Source of the DNA: Lactiplantibacillus herbarum
GTDB lineage: Bacteria > Bacillota > Bacilli > Lactobacillales > Lactobacillaceae
Length of the DNA stretch: 64,000 bases
Reading direction: 5' to 3'
Assembly (NCBI RefSeq): GCF_001039045.1
Contig: NZ_LFEE01000037.1
Location: 40,893 to 104,892 of the forward strand
Shown: piece after piece, positions 27,349 through 36,305 of the stretch
How the letters are laid out: each line of letters opens with the position of its first letter
Numbering within the stretch: position 1 is the stretch's first letter
Notes under the pieces: model-generated
What the model was told of the DNA's origin: nothing
The model's database searches: none
Seen by the model: only the letters and a program-made list of their open reading frames with translations
Position numbers and translations under genes: made by a program

Positions 27349-28032
27349 ATGAAATTGATTGACCGGGGCTTAAATTGGCTTTGGCGTGTTATCCTAATGG
27401 TCGGCTTAACTATTGGCGTCCTGATACCGCCAATGTTATTAAGGCTAATTAACCAACTGAATCACCGTAATACTATGTTACCGTGGCAAATTATCTTAGT
27501 GATCACTTACTTTATTGTATTTATTCTATTGATCTTTGCGGCTAGTGCAACTATGCGGCATTATACCGGCCAATATCAAAACCAGCGATTACACCGGTCA
27601 GACTGGGGAATCATTATCAGTGGCTATCTGACCATCCTGATCTTTGAAACGGTCTTCCAACTCATCAATCAACAAATCTATCATCAAAGCCAAACTCAGA
27701 ATAATCAGGCCATTAAAACCCTAATGAATGGGAGTCCCTTGTCACTCTGGATGATGGCAATCAGTGCCGTCTTCCTGACACCGATCGTTGAAGAACTAGT
27801 CTTTCGGGGTGTCTTAACTAATCTCTTCTTCAAGCAGGAATGGTTAAAAATCGCTTTGAGCGGGCTCGTCTTCGGTAGTCTACACAGCAGTTCAACCATA
27901 CCCAGCTTTTTGATCTACGTCACAATGGGCCTCGTACTCGCTACCGTGTATCGCTTAACCGGCAAGATTCACGCATCAATTGCCCTACATTTTCTGATTA
28001 ACGCCCTGGCGATGACGCTACTGCTCACGTAA
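27349..28032 (+). CDS. CPBP-family intramembrane metalloprotease
   Basis: About 227 residues with six or so membrane segments. The CPBP (Abi/CAAX) motifs are present: VEELVFRG (the EExxxR glutamates), a following FGSLHSS histidine motif, and a C-terminal HASIALHFLINALA. Such proteases process prenylated or bacteriocin-related peptides, or give bacteriocin immunity. No bacteriocin gene is seen nearby. AAGAGGTGA lies 7 nt before ATG 27349. The longer reading from 27088 lacks a ribosome site. Confidence 0.85.
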   Translation: MKLIDRGLNWLWRVILMVGLTIGVLIPPMLLRLINQLNHRNTMLPWQIILVITYFIVFILLIFAASATMRHYTGQYQNQRLHRSDWGIIISGYLTILIFETVFQLINQQIYHQSQTQNNQAIKTLMNGSPLSLWMMAISAVFLTPIVEELVFRGVLTNLFFKQEWLKIALSGLVFGSLHSSSTIPSFLIYVTMGLVLATVYRLTGKIHASIALHFLINALAMTLLLT

Positions 28033-28065
28033 GCTAAAATTGACTTATAGCTATCATACAAAACT

Positions 28066-28116
28066 ACGGCTGGTCCCTTTGAGTTAAAATCAATTAACTC
28101 AAAGGGGCCGTTTTTT
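28066..28116 (+). terminator. Rho-independent terminator
   Basis: A long stem (28066-28087 with 28094-28111, including CCTTTGAGTTAA and TTAACTCAAAGG) followed by six T. Confidence 0.85.
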
Positions 28117-28134
28117 ATTTAAAGCTATGACTGC

Positions 28135-28461
28135 TTATTGTAAGACTTCAATTTCAGAATCAAAGTATTTTTCCATGAAGTGTGTCATCGATGCTATCTG
28201 TACCTCTGATAAAGACTCACCCTCACCAGTCACAACCCATTTATCTTCGATATCGTCATGTCGATGAATAATCGCAACCAGCACCCCTTCAAAGGCAGTA
28301 ATAGGTTCAGTCACCTTTTTTGAAATAATATAGACGTCTTGCTTTTCGGAGTCACCACCAATAATATCTGGAACAAAACCATAGTTGATTGGATAGGTGC
28401 CAAAACGATCTACAAAACCTTTTGGCCGATCCACGACAACCCTCAATTTTAATCTTTCCAT
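28135..28461 (-). CDS. Short inorganic-pyrophosphatase-like protein
   Basis: 108 residues with family I pyrophosphatase motifs in order: VVVDRPKGFVDRFGTYPINYGFVP (compare the YPVNYGFIP core), a DVYII strand, and AIIHRHDDIEDKWVV, which parallels the metal-binding D-x-D and DDKIIAV region. It is much shorter than true family I enzymes (about 170), lacking parts of both ends. It could be a lineage-specific small hydrolase or a binding protein. Activity cannot be judged from sequence. Confidence 0.6.
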   Translation of the reverse strand: MERLKLRVVVDRPKGFVDRFGTYPINYGFVPDIIGGDSEKQDVYIISKKVTEPITAFEGVLVAIIHRHDDIEDKWVVTGEGESLSEVQIASMTHFMEKYFDSEIEVLQ

Positions 28462-28582
28462 TGTGCCCCCTCCTTACCATAATAACTTAATTCATTTTAG
28501 TAAACTAAAAGCAGGCTGACCAAAATCCTAAGATTATCGCCAACCTACTTGAAAACCATTATTCACATACGCTTAGCTCTAA

Positions 28583-28951
28583 CTAGCCCGCATAACCACC
28601 CAGCCATACCAGCAAAATATCAAAAATTAAAAATAAGAGATTAAATTGCAATAACCACCAATTCATGAGGCCCTTTTCTCGCACCATGCCAAGAATCGAT
28701 AATCCAATCCCAATAATTGGAATCAGACCGCCTTGAAACAGCCGGTAAATCGGTAGGTAGGCCCCTGCCAATAGGATTGGCCCCGTTAGTTGACTCAATA
28801 ATACGAATAATAGAAATACCCCAATATTTAATAACGAACAGGCAAACGCCGTTTCAGTCAGCGTTCCCATGGACAGTCGAAAATGGTAACGGAAACGCAA
28901 CACTAACGTTCCGATGAGACCAACGCCCAAAATAATGCCAATCACAATCAT
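28583..28951 (-). CDS. Four-span membrane protein of unknown function
   Basis: 122 residues with hydrophobic segments VIGIILGVGLIGTLVLRF, FACSLLNIGVFLLFVLLSQL, LIPIIGIGLSILGMV and LLQFNLLFLIFDILLVWLGG. No family recognised. An AGGAG site lies just before the ATG. It appears to be a single gene. Confidence 0.6.
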   Translation of the reverse strand: MIVIGIILGVGLIGTLVLRFRYHFRLSMGTLTETAFACSLLNIGVFLLFVLLSQLTGPILLAGAYLPIYRLFQGGLIPIIGIGLSILGMVREKGLMNWWLLQFNLLFLIFDILLVWLGGYAG

Positions 28952-29076
28952 CCTTCACGACTCCTTTTTCGATAGTCCTTACTTACGATACGGTAAAAAT
29001 CAGCTGGTGCCTACTAATAAATGACAAGCTTAATGGATTTTTAGCAAAAGCAATCCTCATTTTCCCAACAAAAAAA

Positions 29077-29100
29077 GAGCTAGACACCCCCGTCCAGCTC
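29077..29100 (-). terminator. Rho-independent terminator
   Basis: GAGCTAGAC (29077-29085) pairs with GTCCAGCTC (29092-29100). On the minus strand seven T follow. It ends the 29116-29454 gene. Confidence 0.8.
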
Positions 29101-29115
29101 AAAATCCTACTCAAT

Positions 29116-29454
29116 CTAACTCTTCGACCCCGTTGGTACCGTTAAAACTTTGGCCTTTAAACCGACCACTTTAACACTAACGCGCTTATCGACCGGCATC
29201 TTAACGTAGAAGCGGCCGTCTTGCTTATTCGAGATAACTTGGCGGAGGTGTTTACCACTACGCAATGTAATGATTACCCCATGTTTCGTTCGCCCACTGA
29301 TGGCAACCGCTTTGGCATTCTTCTGATAAGTAACTTTCGACAATACCAACTGGCGATCATGCCGACGATAGTCCCCCTGCAAGCTGTATTCTGAACCTAA
29401 GACTAACAAACATCCCGCAACAATCATCAACACTAACGACCAAAACTGCTTCAT
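29116..29454 (-). CDS. Small secreted or membrane-anchored basic protein
   Basis: 112 residues. An N-terminal hydrophobic segment (FWSLVLMIVAGCLLVLGS) acts as signal or anchor. The Cys lies inside the hydrophobic core, so lipidation is doubtful. The rest is basic and beta-rich (VAISGRTKHGVIITLRSGK, QVISNKQDGRFYVKMPV), reminiscent of a bacterial Ig-like or carboxypeptidase-regulatory fold. An AGGAGGTGA site precedes the ATG. It has its own terminator. Unknown function. Confidence 0.6.
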   Translation of the reverse strand: MKQFWSLVLMIVAGCLLVLGSEYSLQGDYRRHDRQLVLSKVTYQKNAKAVAISGRTKHGVIITLRSGKHLRQVISNKQDGRFYVKMPVDKRVSVKVVGLKAKVLTVPTGSKS

Positions 29455-29624
29455 TATCTCACCTCCTGACCAGTCCCCATAACTGGTATCTTGATGACTA
29501 TAGAATACTCGTTATTAAGCGCTGATAACTAAAAAAGGTGCAAAGCCTATAATAGCCTGCACCAACGTTAATATTATTTAATTCATGATAACGATTTTGT
29601 TACATTAGAGTCGTTAAATCAATC

Positions 29625-30401
29625 CTAATCCAATTTAACTGCCCACTGTGACTGTTTGATCAATGCCAATAAATCGTGCATTTTCCGAATCGCAATATCC
29701 ACGGACTCACCATTTTCAAAGTACCCGAGTTGCTGTTGTTTATCAACGCGCACCAACATCTGTGGGTTGACCAAGAAACTCTTATGCACCCGGAAGAGTT
29801 CGGGATGGGCCACCGTTTCGTCACTGATCTTACCATTATACTGTACTAAACGTTCGGTCAAATGAAGAACCAGCTTGTTACGACTGGTACCCGTCTCAAT
29901 AAATAGCACTTGTTCCAACGGCAGGTTAAACAACTGACCACCCTTGGAATACGAAAACATCGCTTTACTGGTCACATTCTGTTTCGTATAACGATCATAG
30001 GCCACCCGAATATCCGTCTCAACCTTAGCTTTGACCGTCGCCTGTCCCAAGTCCTTAACGATAAAGTCCAGCGGTTCAATTCGACGTTCGAACGTGAGGA
30101 AGGCCATTTCTGAGTGGGTTGAAACGAAGACAATCCGTGCATTGACATCATGCTCCCGAATCTTAGTCGCTAACTCCAAACCGTTGGTGTCCTGACCAGG
30201 ATACTCAATATCTAAAAAGTACAGCCCGTCCATGGCTTGACTATCGATCACGTAATCCAGCAGTTCTTGCGCCTGACCGGTTGCGAGTGTCAATTCCATG
30301 TCAAAATCATTGATCATAATATGATTCGTAATCGTTTGCTTAAGTGTCGCTAACTGTTCCGGATCATCTTCCACAATAAAAGTCTTTAACACGTGACTCA
30401 C
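29625..30401 (-). CDS. LytTR-family response regulator (AgrA-like)
   Basis: 258 residues. A receiver domain (VEDDPEQ acidic pair, phosphoacceptor Asp in YFLDIEYPG at about residue 74, Thr/Ser VSTHSEMA, Lys in FIVKDLG) is followed by a LytTR DNA-binding domain (about 150-250, LFIETGTSRNKLVLHL, FRVHKSFLVNP). Typical of regulators of peptide quorum sensing, adhesion or bacteriocins. Its start overlaps the kinase stop codon by 4 nt. No peptide precursor or AgrB-like protease is seen nearby. Confidence 0.9.
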   Translation of the reverse strand: MSHVLKTFIVEDDPEQLATLKQTITNHIMINDFDMELTLATGQAQELLDYVIDSQAMDGLYFLDIEYPGQDTNGLELATKIREHDVNARIVFVSTHSEMAFLTFERRIEPLDFIVKDLGQATVKAKVETDIRVAYDRYTKQNVTSKAMFSYSKGGQLFNLPLEQVLFIETGTSRNKLVLHLTERLVQYNGKISDETVAHPELFRVHKSFLVNPQMLVRVDKQQQLGYFENGESVDIAIRKMHDLLALIKQSQWAVKLD

Positions 30402-31660
30402 TCACTTTCAATACTAATAATAAATTCAAACTGCTGCCGCGCACTGATCTCGTACGTCACATTATCAATTGGATCGAGCAGTTCACGTACTGTTGCTAGT
30501 CCCTGGCCATGCCCCGCACCTTTCGATGTGTGCCCTGGTGCCATCAACTCATCCAATCGATCGATGGGGTGCCGCAAAGAGTTCGCTACAAGTAGTTCGA
30601 CCATCTTAGGGTATTTAACCACGGCGACCGCAATCTGGCTATTAGACTGACCCCTAACTGCTTCAATCGCGTTATCCAGTAAGATTCCGCTAACTCGCGC
30701 TAACGTTACCGGATCAATCGCAATCTCCGTGACCGGTTCATTGGCTTCCAGACGAACCTGAATACCTGCCTGGCGAGCTACTGAAAATTTATTTTGGATG
30801 ATCGCCTTTAATGAACGTTCCTTGATGCGTTCCAGATTATCAAAATGGCCGAAGTCGCGCGTCAAACTCTGTTGTGAATTGGTCACCACTTCATCAAAGT
30901 AACGCTGTAGCTGCGGATCATCACCGGTATGAATATACTCACCTAACGATAGTAGAATATTTTGATAATCATGGCGGAACTTACGGATGTTCTGGTAACT
31001 ACTCTCCAAGTTGTTCACATAAATATCGTACTGCTTCCGCTCTAAAGCTTGGCGATGACTCTGAACCCGCATCGTGTAGCTGTAGAACAGGTATATAAAC
31101 GTCCCACCGTTAATCAGTAAGATAGCCACCATAATTAGCATCAGGATTCCTAAGAAGCCAGAACCAATGTTGTAGTTATCTGCGGCGGTCGTAATTGCAA
31201 AGAAGGCGACGGCAACCACAGCAAGCGCACTGACGATCACATTTAAAGCGACCTTATCGTTAAATTGCCGCGGATACCGTTTTTGTAAGAATTTGAAACT
31301 GGCAACGACTGCTAACATGCAGGCCGTTACAATGATTTCACCAATAATTTCAAATAACCAGCCACTCCACTGATCCAACCCGAAGTCGAATGTCCTGAAA
31401 ATAGCCTCGGTGGCGTAATTGCCAAAAAAACTAAACAGAATGTAAGCTAGTGTCGCCGTTAGACTGGTCACAATGAAGAATTTCTTACGCCGTACAAACG
31501 CAAGGAGGCCCAGATTGACGACGAACGTCATGATATCCGAATAATCATCATATAACATGTAGATTCCAGTTAACGCCAGCGCCATTAAAATGATACTGAA
31601 GTAAACTCGACGCTGCCGTAACTCACGATTAATCAGAATTTGTAGCATAAAGACCAGCAT
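30398..31660 (-). CDS. GHKL sensor histidine kinase (AgrC-like)
   Basis: 420 residues as read from the first ATG. Five or so membrane segments, then a cytosolic part with FRHDYQNILLSL (phosphoacceptor His), LDNAIEAVRG (N-box) and SKGAGHGQGLATV (G-box). The true start may be further upstream. A very strong GGGGAGGGGAG site lies at 31717-31727, and the frame is open and encodes a hydrophobic stretch (VIVYVYWYIAAFDHWYSV) between it and ATG 31660. The codon 5 nt after that site is ATC (31711-31709), so either a non-standard start codon is used or the start has mutated. It forms a pair with the LytTR regulator. Confidence 0.85.
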   Translation of the reverse strand: MLVFMLQILINRELRQRRVYFSIILMALALTGIYMLYDDYSDIMTFVVNLGLLAFVRRKKFFIVTSLTATLAYILFSFFGNYATEAIFRTFDFGLDQWSGWLFEIIGEIIVTACMLAVVASFKFLQKRYPRQFNDKVALNVIVSALAVVAVAFFAITTAADNYNIGSGFLGILMLIMVAILLINGGTFIYLFYSYTMRVQSHRQALERKQYDIYVNNLESSYQNIRKFRHDYQNILLSLGEYIHTGDDPQLQRYFDEVVTNSQQSLTRDFGHFDNLERIKERSLKAIIQNKFSVARQAGIQVRLEANEPVTEIAIDPVTLARVSGILLDNAIEAVRGQSNSQIAVAVVKYPKMVELLVANSLRHPIDRLDELMAPGHTSKGAGHGQGLATVRELLDPIDNVTYEISARQQFEFIISIESE

Positions 31661-31916
31661 GACCGAGTACCAATGGTCAAAAGCGGCAATATACCAATAG
31701 ACATAAACGATGACGGCTCCCCTCCCCGCATAAATAGTTCAATACTCTTATTGTAGCGAAAGAAGCGGCATTTGTATATTTGCTCGGCAAAAACTTAATA
31801 TTCTTTAACCAAACGTTGCTTTCTCACCTATCGCTCGTCCTCATCGACCATCGACGTAAAGGTAGGCTTATCAGTAACTTTAACGACAGCTTATTTAAAA
31901 TTCAGCGTACAAAAAA

Positions 31917-31943
31917 GGAACCCCCGTTCACAATTGAGGTTCC
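31917..31943 (-). terminator. Rho-independent terminator
   Basis: GGAACC (31917-31922) pairs with GGTTCC (31938-31943), with a T-run on the minus strand. It follows the 31958 gene. Confidence 0.65.
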
Positions 31944-31957
31944 GTGATCATTCATTC

Positions 31958-32560
31958 TTAATGAAAATCTCCAGGCATGAAGTTTTCGATAACTGCAGTC
32001 GTATTGAAAGTTTCAAAGCTATGGAAGCTAGCTTCGTCAATTTCAGCATAACGAACCGCAATTTGTGGACGTTGCTTCAAATCAAACATGTCCACATAAT
32101 TAAATTCGACATACTTTTTATGTTCACTATGAATAAAGCCGGTATAACTATCACCATGCTTCTTGATCCGACCAGCTAATTGAATCACTTGATCGTGTTC
32201 GAAAGCTAACTTCAATAACGTTTTCAGTAATGAATGCTTAGCTTGCTTCTTCATGAACTTCGCTACTAATCGTTCCGTATTCCAAACGTCGTAGTAACCA
32301 CGTTGTTGCGCTAAAGTAATGATGGTCGTCATACTCTTCAAGTAGTCCGTGTCACTAATTACCCGGGCTAACGATGCCTTACGAAAAACAACTAACCCAT
32401 CAAGTTCACCGTCAACATTAACCGCTTTAACCAGCACGAATTTTTCATCCTGCTGAATGATGTAGCCGACACCAAATTGTTCGTTAGTTCCTTTGGAATA
32501 AATCTCAACAAGATTTTTATTCTTAATCGCTTTAGCTAGATCGTCGTGAATCGCACTCAT
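31958..32560 (-). CDS. Cytosolic protein of unknown function with two similar beta-rich halves
   Basis: 200 residues without signal or membrane segment. Residues about 16-75 (VEIYSKGTNEQFGVGYIIQQ to VISDTDYLKSM) and 125-190 (IQLAGRIKKHGDSYTGFIHS to DEASFHSFETF) have a similar strand layout, suggesting an internal duplication around a helical linker. I do not recognise a family. Monocistronic with its own terminator. Confidence 0.65.
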   Translation of the reverse strand: MSAIHDDLAKAIKNKNLVEIYSKGTNEQFGVGYIIQQDEKFVLVKAVNVDGELDGLVVFRKASLARVISDTDYLKSMTTIITLAQQRGYYDVWNTERLVAKFMKKQAKHSLLKTLLKLAFEHDQVIQLAGRIKKHGDSYTGFIHSEHKKYVEFNYVDMFDLKQRPQIAVRYAEIDEASFHSFETFNTTAVIENFMPGDFH

Positions 32561-32689
32561 GCGCGTTCCCCCATTCGGTGATTTGTAGCATCAATAAAAA
32601 AATATCGTGCTAACATATTTTCAGTTACCATCATACCACTTGTAAAACAGTGAATTCAAACAGAGGTTACTCAGTTTGGACAAATAATA

Positions 32690-33511
32690 TTAAAGAATAA
32701 ATTTATTAATTATCTCAGCCAGTGCATCATGATTATTATCGGCCTGAGTCACATACTTGGCCGTCTCTTTGACCGCTGGAATCCCATTGGCAACACTGAT
32801 TGGTAAGCCAACCACGTTTAGCATTGGCAAATCATTCCCATTATCACCGACTGCAATAATTTCATCCGCTGTAATGTTCAGTAACTTGCCTAATTGCAAA
32901 GCTGAAGTCCCTTTATTGATACCAGCAGGGTTAAATTCAACGTAGCGGTCAGATGAATACGTTACGGCTAACTGACTAGGATCAACTTCGGCTTCAACCG
33001 CGGCACGCATCTGCTTGCGTTCATCCATCGTTGGTAGCGCCATAATAATCTTCATGACGTTTTGATCCTTAAACTGACTGAAATCAGTCGTGGTCATTTC
33101 AGTATAATCAACGCCGCGATTAGTCAAGTAGGCCGTGTCATCGACAATTGGGTGATAGATATAGAGCTGGTCCTGCGTATAAATATGGGTTGATGCGATG
33201 GTATTAGTTACCCCCGCAGCAAAGACCTTTTTGGCAACCTCGTAATCCATTGCATTAATAGCCATTGGTCGGTTACCCGCATTCTCAGTAATCAACCCTC
33301 CATTATAAGAGATCGAATACTGTTGCGCTTGATCACGCAGATGCAGCGTTTCAAGGTCGTTCTGAAATGAAGTATAGCTCCGACCTGAGTTCGGTACGAA
33401 GTAAACACCCTGCTTACTAGCTGCTTGAATCGCCGCCGTATTTTTGGCAGACAACGTTCCATCATCGTTCATCAAAGTTTCGTCAAGATCACACACAATC
33501 ATTTTATACAT
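32690..33511 (-). CDS. Cof-type HAD-superfamily phosphatase
   Basis: 273 residues. HAD motif I IVCDLDETLMNDDG, motif II NSGRS, motif III Lys in the GINKG region, and motif IV GDNGNDLPML, with a C2-type cap between. Members dephosphorylate sugar phosphates, flavin intermediates or pyridoxal phosphate. ATG 33511 is chosen because a GGAGAGGG site lies about 8 nt upstream. The longer reading from 33610 has no ribosome site. Confidence 0.88.
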   Translation of the reverse strand: MYKMIVCDLDETLMNDDGTLSAKNTAAIQAASKQGVYFVPNSGRSYTSFQNDLETLHLRDQAQQYSISYNGGLITENAGNRPMAINAMDYEVAKKVFAAGVTNTIASTHIYTQDQLYIYHPIVDDTAYLTNRGVDYTEMTTTDFSQFKDQNVMKIIMALPTMDERKQMRAAVEAEVDPSQLAVTYSSDRYVEFNPAGINKGTSALQLGKLLNITADEIIAVGDNGNDLPMLNVVGLPISVANGIPAVKETAKYVTQADNNHDALAEIINKFIL

Positions 33512-33793
33512 ATCAAAAGCCCTCTCCGTCTTAAGTTTACTATTATTTACTCTAGCGGAGAATACGCAGAATTGCAAACGCTTTATTTCATAAACACACC
33601 GTGACTGCACATCACAAATACGATAAAAATAGGACTTAGCTATCAGAATATAATAGTTAAACCCTATTTTAATTTACTAAAAATCAATCTATTCCTGCAA
33701 TTACTCACTGTTTATACCGGCTAAAAGGTGTGACAACTCTCAATAATCTCATAATGCCATCCTTCCAGTACCTAAAAACTAGACTACCGTTAT

Positions 33794-34345
33794 TTAACCG
33801 TTCAGTGACTCGTTAACAGTGCTAAGGGTAACGCGCATCATCGTTGTTAGTTGATCCGGCGTTTCTCGACGATCGTGCTTAATCCAAGTCGCCAAAGCTC
33901 CAATCAGTGCTGACGTCGCAATGTTTATAAAAAAATCAGTTTCATAAGGTGACAGTTCAGCCTTTGGAGATAACAACTTTCCTAATTCTGCAGCATGTTC
34001 TCTAAAGACTACGTACAGTAACTCACTATTGCCACTAGTCATCAATGTTTCTAACAATACATCATGCGTCATCCAATTAGTAAAGAATGCGATGAACTGA
34101 TCACTAGTATTTACTAGCGTATTGCTTTTGATGAACTGACAAAGCACATTATCACACTCGTATGACAGAACGTCTGGCAAACGATCAAACAATCGATAAA
34201 ACGTTGCCCTACCTACCGATGAAGCTTTTTGAATATCAGCAATCGTAATCTTCTCAAATGGTTTGCTTTCCAGACATTGATATAACCCTGAAACGACTAA
34301 TGCAGCTGACGCCTGTGATCGTTTATCTTTTTTTATATGAAACAT
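33794..34345 (-). CDS. TetR-family regulator (paralog 1)
   Basis: 183 residues. An N-terminal helix-turn-helix (ITIADIQKASSVGRATFYRLFD) and a divergent ligand-binding domain. It is clearly related to the TetR protein at 35678: both begin M-x-HIK-x-DKR and share the recognition helix VGR[A/S]TFYRLFD. It is divergent from the CrtC/AttH-like gene, and two copies of a 20-bp operator lie between them, so autorepression plus control of that gene is likely. Confidence 0.88.
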   Translation of the reverse strand: MFHIKKDKRSQASAALVVSGLYQCLESKPFEKITIADIQKASSVGRATFYRLFDRLPDVLSYECDNVLCQFIKSNTLVNTSDQFIAFFTNWMTHDVLLETLMTSGNSELLYVVFREHAAELGKLLSPKAELSPYETDFFINIATSALIGALATWIKHDRRETPDQLTTMMRVTLSTVNESLNG

Positions 34346-34391
34346 ATTACCCCTTCTTATGGAACAAAATTTCTAAAAACGTATTACATCA

Positions 34392-34411
34392 TATGGAACA
34401 GTTGTATCACA
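34392..34411. promoter_or_regulatory. TetR operator copy 1
   Basis: TATGGAACAGTTGTATCACA, an imperfect palindrome of the form TATGRNACAN-NTGTNYCRTA shared with three other sites near the two TetR genes and the CocE-like gene. Confidence 0.6.
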
Positions 34412-34419
34412 CAACACCT

Positions 34420-34439
34420 AATGATACATTAGTTCCATA
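34420..34439. promoter_or_regulatory. TetR operator copy 2
   Basis: AATGATACATTAGTTCCATA, which read on the minus strand matches copy 1. It lies just before the ribosome site of the CrtC/AttH-like gene. Confidence 0.6.
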
Positions 34440-34460
34440 GAAACGCAAGGAGGAGTTAAC

Positions 34461-35471
34461 ATGTTATATCCAAATATCAATCCAGCCTTAATGACCCAGA
34501 ACGCAAAAACACCACGCCTGGGGGTCGTCCCACAAGTCAATCTAAATAACGATCTGCCACGTAAACCGGATTACTCGGTCGATTCATTCTTCGTTATCGG
34601 TCGAGTTGAAGAAAATGGTCATAAACTAAACTACCTATTTCATATCATGGCAATGCACATGCCAATACCGATACCTCGTGTTGCAAAAAAATGGCAAGTC
34701 TGCTTTTCAGTACTCGATGAAAGTACTAACTATTATGTTTCTGGAGACCATATTTATAGCGATGATCAGGTCGATGCAAGTACTGACCACTTCAGTATAA
34801 AAGCACCTAATTGTGAAATGTCAGGTACATGGGATAATATGAAAATCTGGTTGAAAGAAACAGATTTTGAAATTGATACCCAAGCTTCCGCGGTACATTA
34901 TCCGGTATTTACTCGCGGTAGTGCCGTATTCGACTTATTTGGTATGGTTGTTCATCAATTTTCGATTCCATACATGAAAACCACTGGTACGTTACAAGTT
35001 GAGGGAAATACTTATCATCTTGATGGTGATAATGCGGTATCTTGGTTCGATCGTCAGTGGCAAAAACAAAATTTCAAGCTGACAACTGAGTGGTCTTGGA
35101 TGGCTATCTATTTGGATAACGGCGATATCATTAGCATTTTAGATAGTGTTGGCGACACCGATACCCCACGTTTCATGTCAGTCTTGCATACTGATGGGAC
35201 GCTAGAGCACGCGACCGATGCCCTACCATTTAGCGAAAGTGCCACGCGTAATTGGACTTCTAAAGAATCTGGACAATCTTACCAAACACGTTGGGATCTT
35301 GTCATGCCAACGTTCGACGCCAAGTTGCATATTGAACCCGCAATTGAAAAACAAGAAATTATGTCTGCCATGAAAAAGCTTGCTAAATACGAGGGTAGCG
35401 CTAACGTAACTGGAACTTATAAAGGTGAAACAGTCACAGGACGCGCGACTGTTGAATTGATCAAAATCTAA
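34461..35471 (+). CDS. CrtC/AttH-like lipocalin-type protein
   Basis: 336 residues. The sequence has the two-lipocalin layout of the CrtC/AttH family (hydroxyneurosporene synthase-like), including DGDNAVSWFDRQWQKQNF and WSWMAIYLDNGDIISILD. CrtC hydrates carotenoids and AttH-like proteins of other bacteria have unknown lipid-type substrates. There are no carotenoid genes here, so the substrate is open. No signal peptide. AGGAGG precedes ATG 34461. Controlled by the operators at 34392 and 34420. Confidence 0.75.
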   Translation: MLYPNINPALMTQNAKTPRLGVVPQVNLNNDLPRKPDYSVDSFFVIGRVEENGHKLNYLFHIMAMHMPIPIPRVAKKWQVCFSVLDESTNYYVSGDHIYSDDQVDASTDHFSIKAPNCEMSGTWDNMKIWLKETDFEIDTQASAVHYPVFTRGSAVFDLFGMVVHQFSIPYMKTTGTLQVEGNTYHLDGDNAVSWFDRQWQKQNFKLTTEWSWMAIYLDNGDIISILDSVGDTDTPRFMSVLHTDGTLEHATDALPFSESATRNWTSKESGQSYQTRWDLVMPTFDAKLHIEPAIEKQEIMSAMKKLAKYEGSANVTGTYKGETVTGRATVELIKI

Positions 35472-35557
35472 TCCGCTTTATGCGCTGTCCCTACGGCGAA
35501 ACAATGCCTAATATTACTTATCAACCGATCTGCTATAACTAACCTGTACCGCGGTTC

Positions 35558-35589
35558 AAAAAGCCACTGAGTAATCTCAGTGGCTTTTT
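35558..35589. terminator. Bidirectional terminator
   Basis: AAAAAGCCACTGAG (35558-35571) pairs perfectly with CTCAGTGGCTTTTT (35576-35589), with T-runs in both directions. Confidence 0.85.
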
Positions 35590-35633
35590 CATTATGTCAA
35601 TGGGCTTAATCACATACTTATATCCTACTAAAA

Positions 35634-35653
35634 TATGATACAATTGTGTCATA
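35634..35653. promoter_or_regulatory. TetR operator copy 3
   Basis: TATGATACAATTGTGTCATA, a palindrome with one imperfect position pair. It lies 24 bp before the start of TetR paralog 2. Confidence 0.65.
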
Positions 35654-35677
35654 AAAGTCAAACAGAGGTGATATCAT

Positions 35678-36244
35678 TTGTATCATATAAAATCCGATAA
35701 ACGGATGCATACTTCAGCTAGATTAATTATTGATGGCTTAATGACTTGCTTACAAACAAAAAAATTTGATAACGTCACAATCACTGATGTTCAACGAGTA
35801 TCAGGTGTTGGTAGATCCACCTTTTATCGTCTGTTTGACAATCTAAGTGATGTTTTAATGTACCAAACAGACCAGTTATTTGCTTCAATGATAGCTGAGC
35901 AAAGGACTAAAAAGGATATTGACTCAAATACCCTCATGAACTTTTTCGTCCGACAATGGCTCGACAATACTATCCTATTAGAAACACTGATTGACTCTCA
36001 TCGAGACGATATTCTGCTGGCAGGTTTTGAAAATAGCTTCACAAATCTCAAAGACTTTTTATTGCCTGACAAACAACTCGATTCAATCTCCACTGACTAC
36101 TTTATCGGCTTTGTCGCATCTGTCGTTGTTGGTGGTTTAAAGACTTGGATCAAACGCGGTAAAACTGAATCACCAGCAATTTTGTTAGCACAAGTTCGCC
36201 AAGCGTCGGATACCTTTCTTTTAGCACAAAAGACTAGTCATTAG
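35678..36244 (+). CDS. TetR-family regulator (paralog 2)
   Basis: 188 residues, starting at a TTG (35678) 5-6 nt after AGAGGTGA. The helix-turn-helix is VTITDVQRVSGVGRSTFYRLFD. It is a paralog of the TetR at 33794, and the two recognition helices are almost identical, so they should read similar operators. The C-terminal domains differ more, suggesting different inducers. It is convergent with the CocE-like gene, whose promoter also has the operator. Confidence 0.88.
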   Translation: MYHIKSDKRMHTSARLIIDGLMTCLQTKKFDNVTITDVQRVSGVGRSTFYRLFDNLSDVLMYQTDQLFASMIAEQRTKKDIDSNTLMNFFVRQWLDNTILLETLIDSHRDDILLAGFENSFTNLKDFLLPDKQLDSISTDYFIGFVASVVVGGLKTWIKRGKTESPAILLAQVRQASDTFLLAQKTSH

Positions 36245-36251
36245 CAAAAAA

Positions 36252-36283
36252 ACCAGGTTATGAGAATTTTCTCACAGCCTGGT
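36252..36283. terminator. Bidirectional terminator
   Basis: ACCAGG and TGAGAA pair with TTCTCA and CCTGGT (36252-36283), with an A-run upstream and T-rich sequence downstream. It serves both the TetR and the CocE-like genes. Confidence 0.8.
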
Positions 36284-36305
36284 ATTTTATTTAATACGAC
36301 TATAT

